Position numbers and translations under genes: made by a program. A stretch of 64,000 nucleotides of DNA from contig NZ_JAOTPO010000013.1 in assembly GCF_029028005.1 (NCBI RefSeq), positions 91,051 to 155,050 on the forward strand, in the 5' to 3' direction. The notes under the pieces were generated by a model. That model searched no databases. It saw only the letters and a list, made by a program, of their open reading frames with translations, and was not told the DNA's origin. Source of the stretch: Alkalihalobacterium chitinilyticum. GTDB taxonomy: Bacteria > Bacillota > Bacilli > Bacillales > Bacillaceae_F. Below are positions 62,253 to 64,000 of this stretch, in pieces. Within the stretch, counting starts at the first letter, position 1; each line of letters opens with the position of its first letter.

Positions 62253-62576
62253 TTAAAGCAATTCATCCGTTAATTTCGTCTTCTTTTGTGCTTTAATCAA
62301 CCCCCATGATAATATCCAGGTAGTTCCAATAAAAAATGTTTCTATTATGTACGATTCTAAATCATTCATATGGACAGCGAAAAATTGTGAGGAATCGGAC
62401 GAATAAAAATATACATAAATCCACATATAAAAAAGAATGGTTACACTAACATAGACTAAAGGTCCTAATATTACTCTTTTGGTAATCCAAGCTGATAGCA
62501 TTCCAAGAATAACAGCAAGTGGAATGACAAGCACTTCCAAATTATATGGGTCAAACCAAGTAGAAGCACTAATCAT
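62253..62576 (-). CDS. Small integral membrane protein (107 aa)
   Basis: Three or four hydrophobic segments (about 14-32, 38-58 and 78-97) with a polar C-terminus (KAQKKTKLTDELL). ATG 62576 has AGGTGG six bases upstream. Length and layout recall the YbeF/DUF2651 family of bacilli, a weak assignment. Confidence 0.6.
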   Translation of the reverse strand: MISASTWFDPYNLEVLVIPLAVILGMLSAWITKRVILGPLVYVSVTILFYMWIYVYFYSSDSSQFFAVHMNDLESYIIETFFIGTTWILSWGLIKAQKKTKLTDELL

Positions 62577-62812
62577 GTAGTGCCACCTCATTTCTTATAT
62601 TTTTTTAAACCGAGCTGCCCATAGATAGATAACTACTCTGACAACCCTGTCGTTTCTTACACTTATTTCCTATGATATATTTTAACATTAAATTCCAGAA
62701 TTACTAGAATATTTATCTACTCTCAACAGATGAAAAAAGGCAGCACTTCTAGTTTTAGAGTTATAAAGGAAACAAGGTTTTGCTCTATAATCATACTCAT
62801 TAAAAATAACAA

Positions 62813-62847
62813 CAAAAAAGCGTACTAAACCATATGATTTAGTACGC
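62813..62847 (-). terminator. Terminator of the SleB-like gene
   Basis: GCGTACTAAA pairs perfectly with TTTAGTACGC; six T residues follow on the minus strand. Confidence 0.85.
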
Positions 62848-62949
62848 AACTCCTATTATCATTTACAATTACGCTCTCTCTAATTTGAACCCGTTTATCA
62901 TGATAAATAGTTGCTCTTAGTTAATGTTTTATAATCATCTGTATATCTA

Positions 62950-63474
62950 TTATTTTTTGAACACATGTTGTCCGATTCGAGTTGTCGTTTGTTTGCTTTC
63001 GAGCCAGCTTGTCTTAACAATGTTGTCATTGTAAAAATACAACGCATCATTCGTTTCGTTGGTTCCTCTCAAAGCTACCTCAACGGCTTTCTCGGCCTTC
63101 GCCGTAGCTTCTTTATGAATGGAACCATTTGTTACAGGACAGAATTGGTTCTCTTGGTACACGACCTCTTCTAATTTGTCTGGGAAGTGCTCGCTTTCCA
63201 TTCGATTTAAAACGACTTCTGCGACTGCAACCTTTCCTTCGAACGGTTCACTTTTAGCTTCTGCAGTGACAAGTCGTTCTAAAAGGTCTTGCTCTTCTTC
63301 AGTAAGAGAAACTCGTACAGCAAGTCCATTCAATTCTTCTATATCTTTTTCAGTCTTATAAACGAGACGTTCCTCGTGTAACTGCGGTAATTGTTCTTCG
63401 TATAACTTCGGCAAATGTTCTTCCGGAACTTCTGCTCCCGTTAATAATAACAATGTAGTAATAACATTAACCAT
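62950..63474 (-). CDS. Cell-wall hydrolase, SleB/CwlJ-type (174 aa)
   Basis: Hydrolase_2 domain at about 55-172: LVTAEAKSEPFEGKVAVAEVVLNRMESEHFPD (catalytic Glu), QFCPVTNG, and ALYFYNDNIVKTSW. This is the lytic-transglycosylase-like domain of spore-cortex lytic enzymes. The short N-terminus (about 1-13) is hydrophobic and may be a weak signal. A Glu/Leu-rich direct repeat (EEHLPKLYEEQLPQLHEERL) follows. AAGGAGG precedes the ATG. It could act in germination or in vegetative wall turnover. Confidence 0.85.
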   Translation of the reverse strand: MVNVITTLLLLTGAEVPEEHLPKLYEEQLPQLHEERLVYKTEKDIEELNGLAVRVSLTEEEQDLLERLVTAEAKSEPFEGKVAVAEVVLNRMESEHFPDKLEEVVYQENQFCPVTNGSIHKEATAKAEKAVEVALRGTNETNDALYFYNDNIVKTSWLESKQTTTRIGQHVFKK

Positions 63475-63691
63475 TCGTAAAACCTCCTTATGGTCAAATG
63501 ATCAGATCTATATAAAAAAAGAAAAGCAAATCAAGCTTCTCTAAACGTCAAAATAAATACATATACCACCATAACAAATATGGAATAGACTTTAAACCTG
63601 TAATGTCTTCCATGGTTTTGGAGGAAAAAGCTGCCATCAGATGATTTGAAGAGAAAAAAACTATTATACAAAACGAGAATTATAGATTAGA

Positions 63692-63758
63692 GGACTGAGA
63701 GGCTCTTATTTAGAGGAAAACCGATTGATTAAGAAGTTAAGCGGACTGAGTGGACCTA
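63692..63758 (+). repeat. Dispersed palindromic repeat, locus E, interrupted by an IS end
   Basis: Two forward copies (63692-63711 and 63743-63758) of the GGACTGAGAGG unit. The second copy stops at ...GGACCTA where an IS3-like end begins. The inverted copies seen at other loci are absent in the window. Confidence 0.6.
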
Positions 63759-64000
63759 TGTCAAGAAAGTGGACACCTAAATAACGAATTTTAGTTTTTC
63801 CATATTATTAAAACAGTAGGCCCTTCTTCACTTTTTAAATGCATAGATGATGCCGTGGATGCATCAAGCCCACCCCGCTTGACCCAACCACTCTATCATC
63901 TGGTTGGTGGTTAGGTGAAGAAGGAGCCTAACTGCCTAACATAGTGCGACTGATCATGCTGATTGATTGGTAAATTGTTTTGCGTATTGAGCTGGTGACA
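63759..64000 (-). mobile_element. IS3-family insertion sequence, partial (runs off the window)
   Basis: TGTCAAGAAAGTGGACACC at 63759-63777 has the look of an IS3-group terminal repeat. It lies immediately after a broken copy of the dispersed repeat. A long internal inverted repeat (GGCCCTTCTTCAC near 63822, GTGAAGAAGGAGCC near 63916) forms a hairpin before the transposase end. The remaining element lies beyond the window. Confidence 0.45.
63954..64000 (-). CDS. IS3-family transposase OrfB, C-terminal end (partial)
   Basis: The minus-strand frame entering at the window edge reads SPAQYAKQFTNQSA and then TGA. The SPxQYRxQ ending is typical of IS3-family integrase-domain OrfB proteins. Only the last 14 residues are present, so the call is tentative. 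Confidence 0.45.
   Translation of the reverse strand, partial: SPAQYAKQFTNQSA

Overview
The window is an AT-rich chromosomal segment of an aerobic, spore-forming, probably alkaliphilic or salt-tolerant member of the Bacillaceae. Supporting signs are strong AGGAGG ribosome-binding sites, frequent TTG and GTG starts, a SleB-type cell-wall hydrolase, a BacNav voltage-gated sodium channel (33.6-34.4 kb), a BCCT osmolyte transporter, lipoproteins with Bacillus-type lipoboxes, a TPP riboswitch and several cre-like sites. No rRNA, tRNA, prophage or CRISPR array is visible. One IS3-like element enters at the right edge.

Layout. 0-3.3 kb: a two-gene proton-channel/OmpA pair resembling ZorAB, bracketed by two six-copy repeat arrays in opposite orientation. 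3.3-7.2 kb: membrane proteins, a VOC protein, an alpha/beta hydrolase and a lipoprotein. 7.3-12.6 kb: a molybdopterin oxidoreductase with a quinone oxidoreductase behind a promoter/operator, an EamA exporter and a DinB protein. 12.6-19.7 kb: a palindromic repeat cluster, two genes damaged by internal deletions (GNAT, maltose acetyltransferase), SulP/Usp, a divergent proline-rich/ferritin-like pair and a staygreen-family protein. 19.7-26.5 kb: a CysJ-like reductase without its flavodoxin domain, a GPH sugar symporter, a 51-bp tandem repeat, and an SDR gene behind a TPP riboswitch and terminator. 26.8-29.3 kb: HD-GYP gene, a 21-codon Cys-Trp-Trp-Cys peptide gene, an intergenic hairpin, and a membrane M50 protease with a PqqD-like N-terminus. 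This cassette is the best candidate for an undescribed system. 29.7-41.7 kb: GGDEF protein, cupin, BacNav, BCCT, a histidine kinase split by one in-frame TGA, an EamA/Lrp pair and a repeat-rich spacer.

41.7-48.4 kb: two M20 amidohydrolases around the remains of an AbgT-type transporter, a RelE/ParE-type toxin-antitoxin pair, an orphan acyl-CoA carboxyltransferase and repeats. 48.4-57.2 kb: a coherent catabolic island. A FadR-type GntR regulator and a divergent FAD-linked hydroxyacid oxidase sit beside an isopropylmalate/tartrate-dehydrogenase-like enzyme, an SDR, an aldehyde dehydrogenase and a complete TRAP transporter, which suggests uptake and oxidation of an organic (hydroxy)acid. 57.6-64 kb: an acyl-CoA synthetase with a cre-like site, a truncated GNAT, a possible small RNA, a serine beta-lactamase-like membrane protein, a SleB-like hydrolase, and the IS3 end that interrupts a dispersed repeat.

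Two themes run through the segment. One is gene decay: GNAT twice, maa, AbgT, the kinase and short orphan tails. The other is several families of short intergenic repeats. All functional calls come from reading translated sequence and motifs; no database search was run.
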